Shown here piece after piece: positions 34,501-46,227 of a stretch of DNA of 64,000 nt. The notes below the pieces were generated by a model that saw only the letters and a program-made list of their open reading frames with translations, had not been told where the DNA came from and searched no databases. The translations under genes and the position numbers were made by a program. The DNA lies in assembly GCA_963776055.1 (NCBI GenBank), contig CAVZLD010000013.1, positions 186,001 to 250,000 on the forward strand, written 5' to 3'. Within the stretch, counting starts at the first letter, position 1; every line of letters starts with the position of its first letter. The DNA comes from CAVZLD01 sp963776055. Its GTDB lineage: Bacteria; Planctomycetota; Planctomycetia; Pirellulales; Pirellulaceae.

Positions 34501-37500
34501 GTTCCCGGCGACCGAATAGGCGCTGCCCGGGCCCAGAATGGCGCCGTTCAGATCGGCGGCCAGGTCGGACGCCCATCCGGTGAAGTTGGCGTTTTGCAGC
34601 CCAACACCCTGCTGCAGCACACCACCGTGGGCAAATCCGATTCGCTCGGCGTCATCGAAGGTGTACGCGCGGAAATCCGCCGTCCCCGGCGTTCCGCGAG
34701 TGAAGAGGATGTCGCCCGCCGCACCGAGGACGTTCGCATCGAAGAAGTTGACCAGCCGCAGACTTCCCAGCGGCAGATCGCTCGAGAAGGTCACCTGATT
34801 GAAGACGGTCGGAATGCCGTCCAAGAAGCTCGTCTCCACACGCCAGTTGATCGTCTGCTCGTTCGGCGCCACGCCGACCAGGAAGAACCCCTCGCTGGCC
34901 ACCACGTCATCGGCGACTAACGTGGGAGGAAGCGTGATGTTCGTCGCGCCCAGATCGATCGCATTTCCGTTGCGGCCGATGTCGACATAGTTCAAGAAGG
35001 CGTTGATGAAGTTCTGATTCTGCAGCACCGCGGCCTGCGTCTGCACGGTCACGCCGGTCGCCGGCAGGGCACCGCCCGGAGCCGGATCGGCTTGGAAGAA
35101 CCCCGGCACGTTGACCGCCACGTCATTGTCAATCAGCGTCCCGTTGTTGACTTCCGGACCGGTCGGCAGACTGCCACCCGGGTCAAAACGATCGCCGTTT
35201 CCGTCCGTGTCATTCTGCACCCGACCCTGCGGGTCAAATCCGGCTCCGACCGAGTCGTCGCGGAGCGATGTCAGAACAACCGGGAAGCCCGGCTGGCCCA
35301 CGATCTGCACTCGCCCGCCGATCCGATCATCGTTGTCCAGCGGCCGTCCGTTGGCCGTTAACCCCGCATCTTCGCCGTCGAACTTCACGACGAGACTGCC
35401 GCTCGCACTGCTTTCCAGCCGCAAGCCACCGATCGAGTGGAAATCGGGGGAAACGATTTCTTCGTAGACGACGTGCACGATGTCCGTATCGTCCCAGACA
35501 CTTTGCGTATTCAGGATCTCGCCGCGGACGACCATGCCGTTGACCGCGTTCCCGCCAATGCGATTCGCGCGAATCATCGGGCCCTGGTTGTCGCCATAGT
35601 TCGGTGATCGAATCAACCGGCCCGGTCGTTCGGCCCCAGATCGTTGACTTGCGCACTGTTCAGCGCCGCCGGGTTGATGTTCACCACCGGCCCGCGGCTA
35701 TCGCGAATCACGTTGTCCACGATGATCGGCTGCGCACCGCGAATGAAGATCGATCCTTCCGCGTTGAAGCCGCGGCCGAAGCGATCCGCCGGAGCTTGTC
35801 CGCCGGTCCCATTGGAGTTATTGGCGAACGTCGAATTCGTAACTCGCGCCGTGGCCTGATGGATTTCCAGCGGGTTGAAGCCGGCGAAGTTCCCTTCGAT
35901 TTTCGCGATTCCGCCGGCGTATCCCACGAAGGCGTAATCCAGACTCGCCTTGCTCGTGTGCCCGACGAAGATCCCCGCCCAGTCTCCCGGCAGCGGCTTC
36001 ACTCGCCCGCTGTCGTTGTTCGTATCGAACGTTCCGCTTCCGCCGTAGCGATCATCCTTCAGCGAAGTAAAGATCACCTCGAAGCCGCCGAATCCCTCGG
36101 CGATCAGCTGCCCGCCCATCGTGACTTCGATCGTGGCGCTGTCCAACTTCACGACCACACTGGGGTCGATCGACAGGCGGGCGTCCAGCCGCGGAGCCAA
36201 ATCCAGGGCTTGCTCGTTCAATCGGAGTCCGTCCTGCACCGATCCATCGTCGACGAACGAAGCCGTCGTCAGCGCGGTCTCCGCCACCAGGGTGTACGGT
36301 CCCAGGCCGCTGCTGGCGCTGCGGTAGATCCGCCGGGCGACGACATCCTGAAAGGTCAATGGCAGATTGGACAGCTCCAGCGTTCCCTGGATGCCACGGC
36401 CTAAGACGGTGCACCGGAAACGTAGGTGCGGAAGGCGCCGTTTCGCTGCCGTCGGCACGAACGAACGTGAAGCGGTAACTGTAACTGCCGCTGGCCAGGT
36501 CTCCCCCGTTCCGCGGCGCAACGAGAACGTCCGTGATGTCCGGCACACGCGATGGCGTCTGCAGCGGACCGCCGGCCTGTCCCTGGATGACCAGGTTCTC
36601 CGAAACGACGTGAACGATGTCCCGATCGTTCCACCGACCGGAAACGGTCATCGGTTTCAGATCCTGGCCCGCCGGCGTTTGGATCCGTACGAACAGGCCG
36701 TTCAGCGAGTTGCCGCTCAACAGATTGTCGTGGATTTCCGGTCCGACGCGAGTGAAATCGGAGGTGAACAGCGTCTGCTGATACTGCGGCGCGTGGAAAT
36801 TCGTTTCCTCGAAACTGTTCGGGTCGGCCGCGATGGCCGCATCGGCACTGCGGGAGATCGAGTTGAAGGTCAACGTGGGACGCGCCTCGATCATCTGCAG
36901 CGGCGAGACAATCTGCTGAATCGATTCGATCACGACCTCGCCACCGCCATAACGCAAGTCGGCGTGGTTCACGTAGTCCAGAAAGATCGCCCGGCTCCTC
37001 CGGGTCGTAGCGATCCTCGTTCGCGATCGACGTCGCGACGGAAAACCAGCCCACCCCAATCGCCCGGTCCCGGCGTGGTGGGCAACGGATCGCTGTCCAC
37101 ACCGATCGTTTCGTCCCGCAAGGAGGTGAAGTAGACCGGGTGCACCGGCGTGCCCACGACCTGCAGTGCACCACCACTGCGATCGACCCGCGGAGAAGAA
37201 CTGCCGACGCCGATTCGCGCTCGGCGCAGCTTGAAGATCGCTCCCGCGTCGATCATCAGCGTCACATCCTGCGGAACCTCCAGCGTGGACCCATCCTCCA
37301 GCGGCCGGTTGAGCGAATCGAAGCCGACCAGGTACGGCAGATTGTCACCTAACGTCGCCAAGTTCTGATCGGCACCCCCGTTGCCGACGATGCGCACGAC
37401 ATCGCCCGGGCGCGCGGCTTGGAATGCCTGCGGAATGTTGCGGAAGGGAGCGGCCAGCGTCCCTTGCCCGTTCGCGGGAGCCGCCTTGTCGACAATCCAG

Positions 37501-39520
37501 GTCCGCTGCGCCGGTTGGGCTTCCAGCCAGAAGTTGTACACGCCGCCGGGAACGCCGTCGGCGTCGCCATCCAACATCGTGCCGGTGAGATCGACAATCG
37601 ATCTGCTCGGCTTCCGGTCGGAAGGTCAGTCGCAGATCGTATTCTCCTTCCGTTCGCCCGCCCAAACCGCTATCTTCTCGGACCGGATCGTACTGATCGT
37701 TGCCGGCCGCACTGACACCGACATAGTACGTCCCGGGCTCCAGCAACATCTGCACGTGAGAATCATCACTGAAGTAATCGTCGTTGCGTGAGACCAACAC
37801 ACGATTGCCGTCCGCGTCCTCCCGGTACAGCGTCAGCACCGTATCCAGGAAACTGACCTCCCGGCGCCGCTCCGCAATCGTCTCGGCTGTCAACTCACCG
37901 CTCGTCGTCCAACTCGAAGCGGTACATGTCGATATCGCGACCTTCCGGTCGGTGCAGATGCTGGGCGTGGACGATGTCGTTGTCGCCCGGGAAAGTACGG
38001 CTCCGGCGTGTAACCCGGCTCGAAATAGTCGCCCATGATCGTGCCGGGCGGCAACTCATACGTGTGGCCCAAACCCAAGAGATGGCCAATCTCGTGCATC
38101 GCCGTCTGGAACCAACTCGCCCCAAAGGTATCCTCCCACGTCTCGGCATTGTCCATGATCGCCGTGGGGACCAGCCCCAGTTCCGGGTCGAGCACCGGCC
38201 CGGCCAATCCGATCGCGCCACCCGGCCCGGTGGGAACCGTGGGGCTGATCGCCCGCATGTCGCCGGTCACGATGCTGAAAAACGGCATCTCCGACCGCCA
38301 CCAGGTCCGGCAGCGCAGATTCGTTCGCCTCGAAGAACTGAGCTCCGATGTACTGGCCGTACAGCTGAAACACTTCCCGCGTCCGCTGCTGCTGTTCTTC
38401 CGTGATCAGATTCCGCAACGGCACGCCGAACGGATCGTAGCCGTACACGTCCCGGAACACGAAACCAATCGTCTCCGAACCGACCCATTCGTCGGTCGTC
38501 GGCGTGCGACGTTCCATCCAGGTCGATCGTGTCGCTGATGTGCTGGTTTTCCGATTCCAACGGCAGGTCGCGGTGCCCCGGATCATCGTTGGCGCCGGGG
38601 AATTCCAGCGGATAGGGGAACGGCTTCGATCTCGGAATGAAGGAACTGATTCTGCGACAAAGGACCCAAATCCAGTGCAGTCGCGAAACTCGAACCCGGA
38701 TCGACCGTGCACATCCTGTTCCAACGGCGGCAACGGCACCCCTTCGTCCGTCCCAATCCGCAAGCGATAGGTCCCCGGCCCCGTGGACAGAGATCTCCAG
38801 CGGCGCCGCGAAACGTCAACACGGCCTGATCGGCCACCGGGTCGTAGGTGCACCGAAACCGGGCGATGCACCGGACCGTCGTCCGTGTTGTCCGCCGTGT
38901 CGTTGGTGAAGTCAGTTGGTAATACCGCGGGTCTCGCGCAGTGTTCGGGATCCAAGTCATCGTCGTTGAAGTAGACCACGATCTGGTCGCGCGCCTGCGT
39001 CAGCCGACCGCCCACTCGCTGAATCGGCTGCGGCACAACGGCAATCACCTTGGCCCCCAAGTCCAACTCGAACTCGCAACGTCTCCCCGTAAGCATCAAT
39101 CCGGTACACGTCATCCGGCAAGTTCTCCGCGAAACCGCACAATCGCCTCCGTGGACGAATCACCGGCTCCCACAAAGCCCGGTTCCACGATCACGTCGTT
39201 CGCGTTGCCCAACAACCCGTCCAAATTGCCGCGGGTAATCTGGATGTTGTCCGCAATCGTCGCCGGATCAATCGGCGGCGGCGTCTCGTCAAACCGAAAC
39301 GTCAGTTGCGTCGGCGCCACGTGCAACACCTGACCGTCTTCCAGCAACGTTCCGTCATTGGCTTGAATGCCAATCAACTGCGCCAGCAGAGCTCGCGGCT
39401 CGAGTGCTTCCAACTGCAGGCACGGTGCGATACTGCGTCTGATGGGTCTGCACCGAGAGATCGTCCACGTCGGCGACGAGCGGTCCGGCGGGACAAGAAG
39501 CGAGAGGACCCGAATGCCAT
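25523..39520 (-). CDS. giant surface protein (~14 kb) with matrixin-like protease motif, beta-helix, PPC, GEVED and dockerin domains, heavily frameshifted
   Basis: ATG 39518-39520 follows GAGGT at 39529-39533. After a basic start (SSRFLSRRTARRRRG) comes LEALEPRALLAQ, the export motif. Ig-like segments (39.4-38.7 kb) precede a matrixin-like zinc site HEIGHLLGLGH (38.06-38.10 kb), followed by a pre-peptidase C-terminal-type domain (37.9-37.6 kb). Parallel beta-helix regions (37.5-34.4 kb) repeat a VYFTSLRDE unit three times. PPC-like domains and a repeated DGETF-FEFD unit (34.3-28 kb) and a second beta-helix (27.8-26.9 kb) follow. A GEVED-type domain (26.5-26.1 kb) and two dockerin loops, DVNDDGFVVPLDALLVINELN and DVDGDNYVSPRDALLIINELN (26.03-25.82 kb), precede an Ala-rich tail. 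The frame changes dozens of times, so the CDS of about 4,660 codons is a reconstruction and its end is uncertain (25523 or as far as 25252). Confidence 0.7.
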
Positions 39521-40161
39521 AACTAACTACCTCAAAGAAGGTTCCGACGAATGCGGGAAGATAGGGCACCTTGCGGCGTGCATTGCGATCCGTTCTCCGC
39601 GTGGCGCGCCCGGTGTTGGCGTAAACATTGTGGGCAAAGACATTTATAGCAATTCAGCTGATTATAATTTGACGCATCCAATTTGCAAGAAATGCCCCGC
39701 CGACCCAAACCACTCATTTACCCCAACGATCCCCGTAAGGCCTGGCTTATTCGCATTGCGCGGCGCAGCTCCGGGCAGGTCGGTGCCGAGACCAGCAACC
39801 GGCACTGTAGCAGCAATTCCTGTACCAACAGTCCATCGGAGGGGTACATAGCCAAGAAACGCCGAAAAATCGCCAAAAGACGCTCAGCACAAGACCCCTC
39901 TTCGTGGTGTCCCATCCTGCAACACCCAGGCGTGAATTCTGAATCATAAGCTGGGATACGTTCAAAGCACAGGAAAAACAGAGAAAGTATGCCGCTCATT
40001 CGGAAAGTCCTCGTTACTCCCATTAATCCAGGCCGATAGGGTTTAGCGAACCTACCGGAGAGACCGGTTGTAGCGGCACCGCGCCGCCGGTAACCGGCCC
40101 GATCTTGCCCTGCAAACGGCCCAGCGGACAGGACGCTCGCTGCGATGTGGAGAAACGACCC
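39521..40161. other. divergent intergenic region between giant gene and BBP7 gene
   Basis: About 640 bases, locally AT-rich near 39640-39690. It holds the promoter described for the minus-strand gene and must hold the promoter of the plus-strand BBP7 gene, which I cannot place. A 151-codon minus-strand frame (39718-40173) has no recognisable content and overlaps the BBP7 start, so I do not call it. Confidence 0.5.
39661..39688 (-). promoter_or_regulatory. sigma70-like promoter of the giant surface-protein gene
   Basis: On the minus strand TTGCAA (39683-39688) is followed by a 16-base spacer and a perfect TATAAT (39661-39666) in an AT-rich patch unlike its surroundings. It would give a leader of roughly 130 bases before ATG 39520. 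This is prediction only. Confidence 0.5.
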
Positions 40162-41675
40162 ATGACTCGTCAAATCTCAGGATTTTCCGTCCTCCTGATC
40201 CTTCTTGCGCTGACCGTCCAAGCCGCGGCGCGAATGCAGCAAATGCCGCCGATGCCCGGCCCCGCCGGCGTGGCCCAGGCGGGATTGATGCCCAACGGGC
40301 CGATGCCTGGCGGAGCGTGGGAAGGCGCCCAGGTGCCGCCGGCTACCCGGTGCAGGCCGCCTTGTACGCCCAACCGCCCGGCGCCACCGCCCAGATCCAG
40401 TTGGCGAGTTGCCCATCCTGCCAGCCTCCTTCGGCCGCGCCATGCAGGGCGTTCCGATGCAGGGCGTTCCGATGCAGGGCGTGCCGATGCAGGGCATGCC
40501 GATGCAGGGCATGCCGGCCGCCGTCATGGGATCACCCGGCGGATGTGCACAGGCACCCACCATGATGCCACCGGGAGGATACGAGATTCCGTTGGATTCG
40601 GCCGTGGATTGCTACGGCGATCCGTGTGCGGACCCAGGCATGTGCGGCCCCGGGCGGCGGCCGTGTGCCGGTTGGCTCCACCGGCTGTGTGCCCGCCTGG
40701 GGAACTGCTGCTCCAACCTGTCCTGCCGCTCCTGCCTGGGCTGGCAGCACGGCCCTACGGAGACGGCGGCTGCTGTTTGCCGCGATGGTACGACGTCCAC
40801 GCCGAATGGCTGTATTGGACGCGGGACTTCGACGAATCGCTGCAACTGGCTTCCCAGGGGATTCTCGGACCCGGACGCGTTGAACCTGAACGACTTGGAT
40901 TTCGACGAACAGTCGGGCTTCCGCGTCACCTGGGCCTATCCGATCGCACCGGCGGCGGCGTTGGAGGTCACCTATTTCGGCCAACTGAATTGGGCGGCTA
41001 GCGCCGTCGCCAGTGGCGACATGAACCTCTTCTCGGTGTTCAGCGATTTCGGCAGCGACCCGCTGTACGGCTATCCCCGAGACCGACTTCGCTTATCGGC
41101 AGAGCGTGTCGCTGTCGACCGAGATCGACAATGGGGAGTTGAACTGGCGGCACCGCTGGGTTTCCGCCAACTGCATGTTGCATAGCTCCTGGTTGATCGG
41201 TGCCCGCTACCTGCGATTGCGGGAAGACATGGTCTACACCACGGAAACCGAAAGCGGCGGGATGACCTATCGGCTGAAGACGGACAATGACCTGGTCGGA
41301 GCCCAGATCGGGACGGACCTGTTCCTTTGTCTGACACCACGCTTCAAGATCGGCGGCGAGATCGAAGCGGGCGTCTATGGGACGAACAGCCGGCAGCGGA
41401 CGAACGTCTCCTGCGATCAGGCTTGTATTCGACAGGAGCGCGATCACGACAACGATGCGGCCTTCATCGGCGAAGCCGGGGTGATGGCTTTGTTCCGTGC
41501 GACGCCCCGGCTGACGCTTCGGGCCGGCTACCAGGCCTTGTTCATCGACGGCGTCGCGCTGGCCGCCGACAACTTCAACACGGCATCACCTTTCTCCAAC
41601 CGTGCCACTTTCGTCGACAACACCGGAAACCTCGTGATGCACGGTAGTTCGCTCGGCTTCGAGTGGACCTGGTAG
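40162..41675 (+). CDS. BBP7-type outer-membrane beta-barrel protein, frameshifted
   Basis: ATG 40162 opens a signal peptide (FSVLLILLALTVQAAA). A Met/Pro/Gly-rich segment includes five exact MQGxP units (40442-40516). A Cys-rich stretch follows (CYGDPCADPGMCGPG, CCSNLSCRSC). The second half is an outer-membrane beta-barrel: ALEVTYFGQLNW, SSWLIGARYLRLRED, LFLCLTPRFKIGGEIEAGVYG, LTLRAGYQALFIDGVALA, and a final strand ending FEWTW with an aromatic C-terminal residue as barrel proteins usually have. Pieces lie in three frames with shifts near 40350, 40790 and 41080. The order of parts is the same as in the second BBP7 protein of this window (55807-57534), which is unbroken and supports the reading. 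The family is a planctomycete-expanded outer-membrane group of unknown role. Confidence 0.75.
40442..40516 (+). repeat. five tandem 15-base units coding MQGxP
   Basis: ATGCAGGGCGTTCCG and close variants occur five times in a row with changes only in two positions, inside the BBP7 gene and in phase with it. It encodes MQGVP three times and MQGMP twice. Copy number could vary by slippage. Confidence 0.9.
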
Positions 41676-41719
41676 GGCCAACCGAAATCCAGAAGAGAAC
41701 GCATGGGGGGGAAAACCTT

Positions 41720-41750
41720 GCAGCCCGAGACGTTCGGCGTCTCGGGCTGC
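41720..41750 (+). terminator. perfect 13-bp hairpin 44 bases after the BBP7 stop
   Basis: GCAGCCCGAGACG (41720-41732), loop TTCGG, and its exact complement (41738-41750). It is a very strong stem in the right place for a transcription terminator or an mRNA end barrier. No T-tract follows, so it is not a textbook intrinsic terminator. Confidence 0.6.
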
Positions 41751-42177
41751 GGCTCGTCAGTACGCCACTTCCCGGGACATCTCTCGTCCCATCCGCCTCC
41801 TTCCCGATCCGCACGGCCCTGGCGGGCTGCGCGTTGCGAATTCTTAACATGCGCCGGCCGCAGAAAATGGACGCCCGCGTAAAACCGCCCGAGCAAAACT
41901 CTAGCTTTGGTGGTGGTGCCGAATTACACTCGAAGGATGGCTGTCTTTGGCGGGCACTCGGTAATTCGGCGGTCGAAGGGGCATCCGCTGGTGACCGGGA
42001 AGCAGCCCGAACCGCAGTGAGGAAGGCAAATCCCATCGCCTTGGCCGGTGTCCACCGAAGGACCCGCGGCAAATCTGAGGATGTGTTTCCTGTTTCTATT
42101 GAGAATCGGCCCGTTGCATCACTGACCACGACGCGACCGCTCGAGCGAAGATCGGTAAGTCAACAGAGGAGAATCAC
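41751..42177. other. intergenic leader before the 42.2 kb surface gene
   Basis: About 430 bases with no convincing gene. It ends in a good Shine-Dalgarno, AGAGGAG at 42165-42171, before the GTG start at 42178. I found no clear promoter hexamers. Confidence 0.5.
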
Positions 42178-45100
42178 GTGTCCCTCCATCGACGTTTTGG
42201 CATGCACACCTGGACGACATCCCGCTCCGCCCGCCGGAGTCGGCGCAAAGGCACGCGCACCAGCTTGGGCGGCAACCTGCGTCACAGCCAACTGGAGCAA
42301 CTGGAGAAGCGCGAGTTGCTGGCTTTCGGTGAGCCGATCCTGAACTTCGAGGGACAGGGACCGTCGGCCGCTTTGTCGCCGCCGGACACGAGAGGGCGAT
42401 GTGGGCAAGGACCACTACATCCAGATGGTGAACGCGTCCGAAGGTTCGCACTTCACCGTCTACGACAAGGAAACGGGCAAGCGTACTTTTGGGCCCGGTC
42501 ACGACGTCGTCGCTGGCGCCTCCGTCCACGCCTTGCTCCATCGGCGCGGGTGACCCAATCGTGTACTTACGATGAATTGGCGGATCGATGGTTGGTAACG
42601 GAATTACTCGCCACCCGATTCGTTTCAACCTGGTCTGTGCGTCAACGTTTCGAAGACGAGCGATCCGACGGACAACCTGTGGAACCACTACTTCGTTCCG
42701 ACACCATCGACATTCCCCGACTACCCTAAGTTTGCCGTATGGCCGTCGGGTTACGTGGTCACCGCCAACGATATCCCACCCGTCGGTGTTCCCCCACTTC
42801 CCGGTGACCGCGCTCCGTCGATTCGCATCTTGGACCGCGAAAGCATGCTCCAAGGACTGCCGATGCGCGATCCGGTTCGCTTACCGTTCCCGCGCTGCTG
42901 GATTCGGCTGTCCAGGCCGTCACCGCAGCCGACTTCGACGGTCGACGACCGCCGGCGGGATCGCCATCGTACTTGATGCGGCATCTGGACGATGAGCTGC
43001 ATCTCGGAAATGCGGAGCCTGTGGTGATTGGTGGTCGAACGTACCCCTATGATCCGTTCCACGACTTCCTGGAAATGTGGGAGCTGAATGTCAACTTCGA
43101 CAGCTCATCGGCCAGCTCTGCAGGAGCTCGAGCGAATTCCCGTTGCGGAGTTTAGACTCCGAGTTCTGTGTCACCGGTCGCGCTTGTCTTCCTCAGCCCA
43201 TCTTTCCGGACGGAACGATTCCGCCGAACTTGGATCCGATCGGGGAAGTCATCATGCACCGACTGCAGTACCGTAACTTCGGTACCTACAGACGCTCGTC
43301 GGGAATTTCACGATCGACACGAATCTACGCGATCACGCGGGGATTCGCTGGTTCGAAATGCGCAAGGAAAACGGCGGCGAATGGGAGCTCTATCAGGAAG
43401 GCAACGTCATGCCGGATTCCGACCATCGCTTCATGGGATCGATCGCGATGGACGGCCAGGGCAACATCGCCCTTGGCTACAGCGTAACCAGTCAATATGT
43501 CTCCCCCAGTTTGCGTTACGTCGGCCGACTGGCATCCGACCCACTCGGCACGATGCGTCATGGGGAATATCCGATCGTCGACGGCATCGGTTCGAGCTTC
43601 TCATTCCGCTGGGGTGACTACGCCACGATGAGTGTCGACCCCGAGGACGATTCCACCTTCTACTTCACGGGCCAGTACGTTAACGGAACGACCTGGGCCA
43701 CGCCGCATCGCCGCGATGACGTTCGCCCGAGAAGACGACCCCACTCTACCCGGCCCCGGTCAGACGGTTGCCGGGATCAAATGGAACGATCGCGACGGAG
43801 ACGGACGACGTGATCCGGGGGAAGCGGGCGTGCAAGGAACCACGATCTATGTCGACCTGAACAACGATGGAATTCTTTGTCCGTGCGAACCTGCGGCGGT
43901 CACCGGCCCGGACGGGCGATATCGGATCTTCGATGTCCCGGTCGGAAGGCACCACGTGCGCGAAGTGCTCGAGCCCGGTTGGGAACAGACCTACCCCACG
44001 ACGGCGGATGGATCGCACATCGTGTCGCGTCACGGGCACCGGCGGCCCGGTCGGTGTCAACTTTGGCAATCGCCAAGGCAGCGGCTTCGATCGGGGCCTC
44101 GATTATGGCGATGCCCCCTCCCCCTTCCCCACGACGATCGGGCAAGACGGAGCGTCACACGGTGTCGTCCCCGGTTTTCACTTGGGACCACGGATTGACG
44201 GTGAACCGAATGGCCAGCCCACGTCTCGGGCGACCGGCGATGACAACAATGGTTTCGATGAAGACGGTGTCCTGTTCAGTACCGATCTGATCCCGGGCGG
44301 CCAGTCGACCGTCCAGGTGGTCGTCGCCAACGGCGGACAGTCAGCCGGCCTGCTGCAGGCATGGATCGATTTCGATCATGACGGTGCCTGGACCTCGCCC
44401 GGCGAACAGATCTTCCGCAATCAGACGGTACGAGAGGGAATCAACTCGCTGACCTTCACCGTTCCAACCTGGGCGATCGAGGGAGAGACATTCGCCCGAT
44501 TCCGATATGGATACGAACGAGATCTTTCCTTCCACGGCAGTTCCCTTGCCGGCGAAGTGGAAGATCACATCGTCGACATCGTCCGCGGCGGACCCATTGC
44601 CGTCGACGACCAGTTCACCGTCCGTCGCAACTCAGAAGAAAACCCGCTGGATGTGATGGCGAATGACAACATTCGGGCCGGAACCGGAACAATCATCGCC
44701 AGCGTCACGCAGCCGAACCTGGGTGGCCTGGTGACAATCTCCAGCGACAAGCAGAGCGTGTTTTACACGCCGCCAGAGGATGTCGACGGAACCGAATCGT
44801 TCACGTACACCTTGCGGGACAACGCCGGGATCACCGACACCGCGTCCGTCCAAGTGGTGATCCCGCCCGATCTCGCGTCGCATTCGACTGCGAGCAGCCA
44901 ATCTGGACGGAACCCCCATTACGCAGATCGACGTCGGCCAGGAATTCCTGCTGCAAGGCTTCGTCCAGGACATTCGCAAGACCGGTGCCACCGGCGTGTA
45001 CGCGGCCTATCTGGATGTCGAATATCCCGCCACAGCGGTCGATGTCACCGGGACCGTTGACCTACGGCGACGATTACCAGAACGGCAAGTCGGGAGACAC

Positions 45101-45833
45101 GAGCCAAGCTGGCCTGATCGACGAAGTCGGTGCGGCCGATGGCCTGAACCGCCTGGGCCCCGACGAATTGCTCCTTTTCGCCGTTCCGGTCGAACCCATG
45201 CGACAGGGCGCACTGACATTTACTCCCAGCCCAGCCGATCTGTTGCCGCAGCATTATGTGCTGCTTTACGACCTGGACGATCCGGTTTCCTCGGATCAAG
45301 TCGAGTACGCTCCGCTGACCATCCAGGTCGGTGCCGGCGGTGTCTCCTTGATCCAGACCAATCCACGCAATGCAATGGATGTGAACGATGACTTCTCCGT
45401 GTCACCATTCGATGCGCTGCTGGTCATCAACGAACTGAATGTGGACGCTTCCAGCCCGGCCGCGCGCGCGGCCAACGCAAGCCGCGTCTACCTGGATGTC
45501 AGCGCCGACGGCGTCTTGTCACCACTAGACGCTCTGCTGATCATTAATCAGCTGAACCGCGGCTCGGCCGTTGCCGCCCAAGCACCACTGTCGGCCATCG
45601 CCGCCGCACTGCCCAGCGACGCAGAAGCGGAAGCACTCGACACAGCCGAGGAAGTCGCTCTGCTACCGCCTGCCTCACCCGCGGGATCCCCCGTCACGCT
45701 GACAGCGGATGGTCTAACCGATTCCCTGTTCGCCGACCGAGAAGCTTCCTCTCTGGCCGACTCCTCTGCCGGCGACGCATTGGACGAAATCCTCACCGCA
45801 CTTGGCGACGAAATCACCCAGCTCCGCAACTGA
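42178..45833 (+). CDS. dockerin surface protein: propeller-like, SdrD B-like, GEVED, cadherin-like and cohesin-like domains; frameshifted
   Basis: GTG 42178 follows AGAGGAG. A basic N-terminus leads to LEQLEKRELLAFG, the export motif. Residues coded at 42.35-43.7 kb form a propeller-like catalytic-fold domain seen in secreted proteins (KDHYIQMVN, DELADRWLV, WNHYFVPTP, HRFMGSIAMDGQGNIALGYS). Next come an SdrD B-like calcium domain, IKWNDRDGDGRRDPGEAGVQ (43.77-44.05 kb), and a GEVED domain, AWIDFDHDGAW to SLAGEVEDHIV (44.1-44.58 kb). A cadherin-like repeat (44.6-44.87 kb) precedes the cohesin-like module GVYAAYLDVEYP, LIDEVGAADGLNRLG, SPADLLPQHYVLLYDL (44.88-45.33 kb). Two dockerin loops, DVNDDFSVSPFDALLVINELN and DVSADGVLSPLDALLIINQLN, and an Ala-rich tail with LTDSLFADRE end it. 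At least six single-base shifts occur before 45.0 kb, among them extra bases near 42395 and 42570 and a lost base near 42610. Confidence 0.8.
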
Positions 45834-46227
45834 TTTCGGAAACCGGCGACCGGCCTGCGATTCGATCCGCAACGGGACTCAAGCTCAGAAAGACTCGAGT
45901 TCACCCCTCCGTTTTGCGCGGCGCACATGAGGTTGGGGAAGAGGGTGACAGAGGACGGCCTGGGAAGAACGCCTATCGATGACGGCCTGGAAACGGCTTT
46001 CGATGACGGCCTGGAAGGCCGTCGAACGGGACAGCCTGGAAGGCTGTCCCACCGGTCTGGGTCACGGCCGTGCGTTGACTCTCTGCGACGGCCAATTAGC
46101 ATAAAACGTAGGACTCGTTTCTTCGTTCGTGCATGCCGATGCGGCGCGGTGCCACGAGCCACCTTTTCCTTCCCGCTGCCATGTCGCGCTCCTCCGGCAG
46201 ACGACAACTTCCGACCTCGGGCACACC
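45834..46227. other. intergenic region with tandem hairpin repeats
   Basis: About 390 bases between two surface-protein genes. It carries the hairpin array described separately and no gene. The start of the next gene is taken as ATG 46228, so the open frame upstream of that point is treated as non-coding. Confidence 0.55.
45956..46050. repeat. degenerate repeat array folding into two hairpins with TGGAA loops
   Basis: A unit GACGGCCTGGAA occurs at about 45955, 45981 and 46005, followed by GACAGCCTGGAA at about 46030. Two copies form perfect stems: GACGGCC-TGGAA-GGCCGTC (46005-46023) and GGGACAGCC-TGGAA-GGCTGTCCC (46028-46050). The positions suit a terminator or mRNA-stabilising element between 45833 and 46228. 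Coordinates may be off by one. Confidence 0.7.

Noticed and set aside
21731..39520. Programmed ribosomal frameshifting as explanation for the broken giant genes
   Set aside because: The shifts are too many, go in both directions and do not share a slippery sequence.
39718..40173. 151-codon minus-strand open frame upstream of the giant gene
   Set aside because: No recognisable content or ribosome-binding site, and it overlaps the start of the BBP7 gene on the other strand.
40442..40516. CRISPR-like array
   Set aside because: Units are only 15 bases, directly adjacent without spacers, and in phase with a coding sequence.
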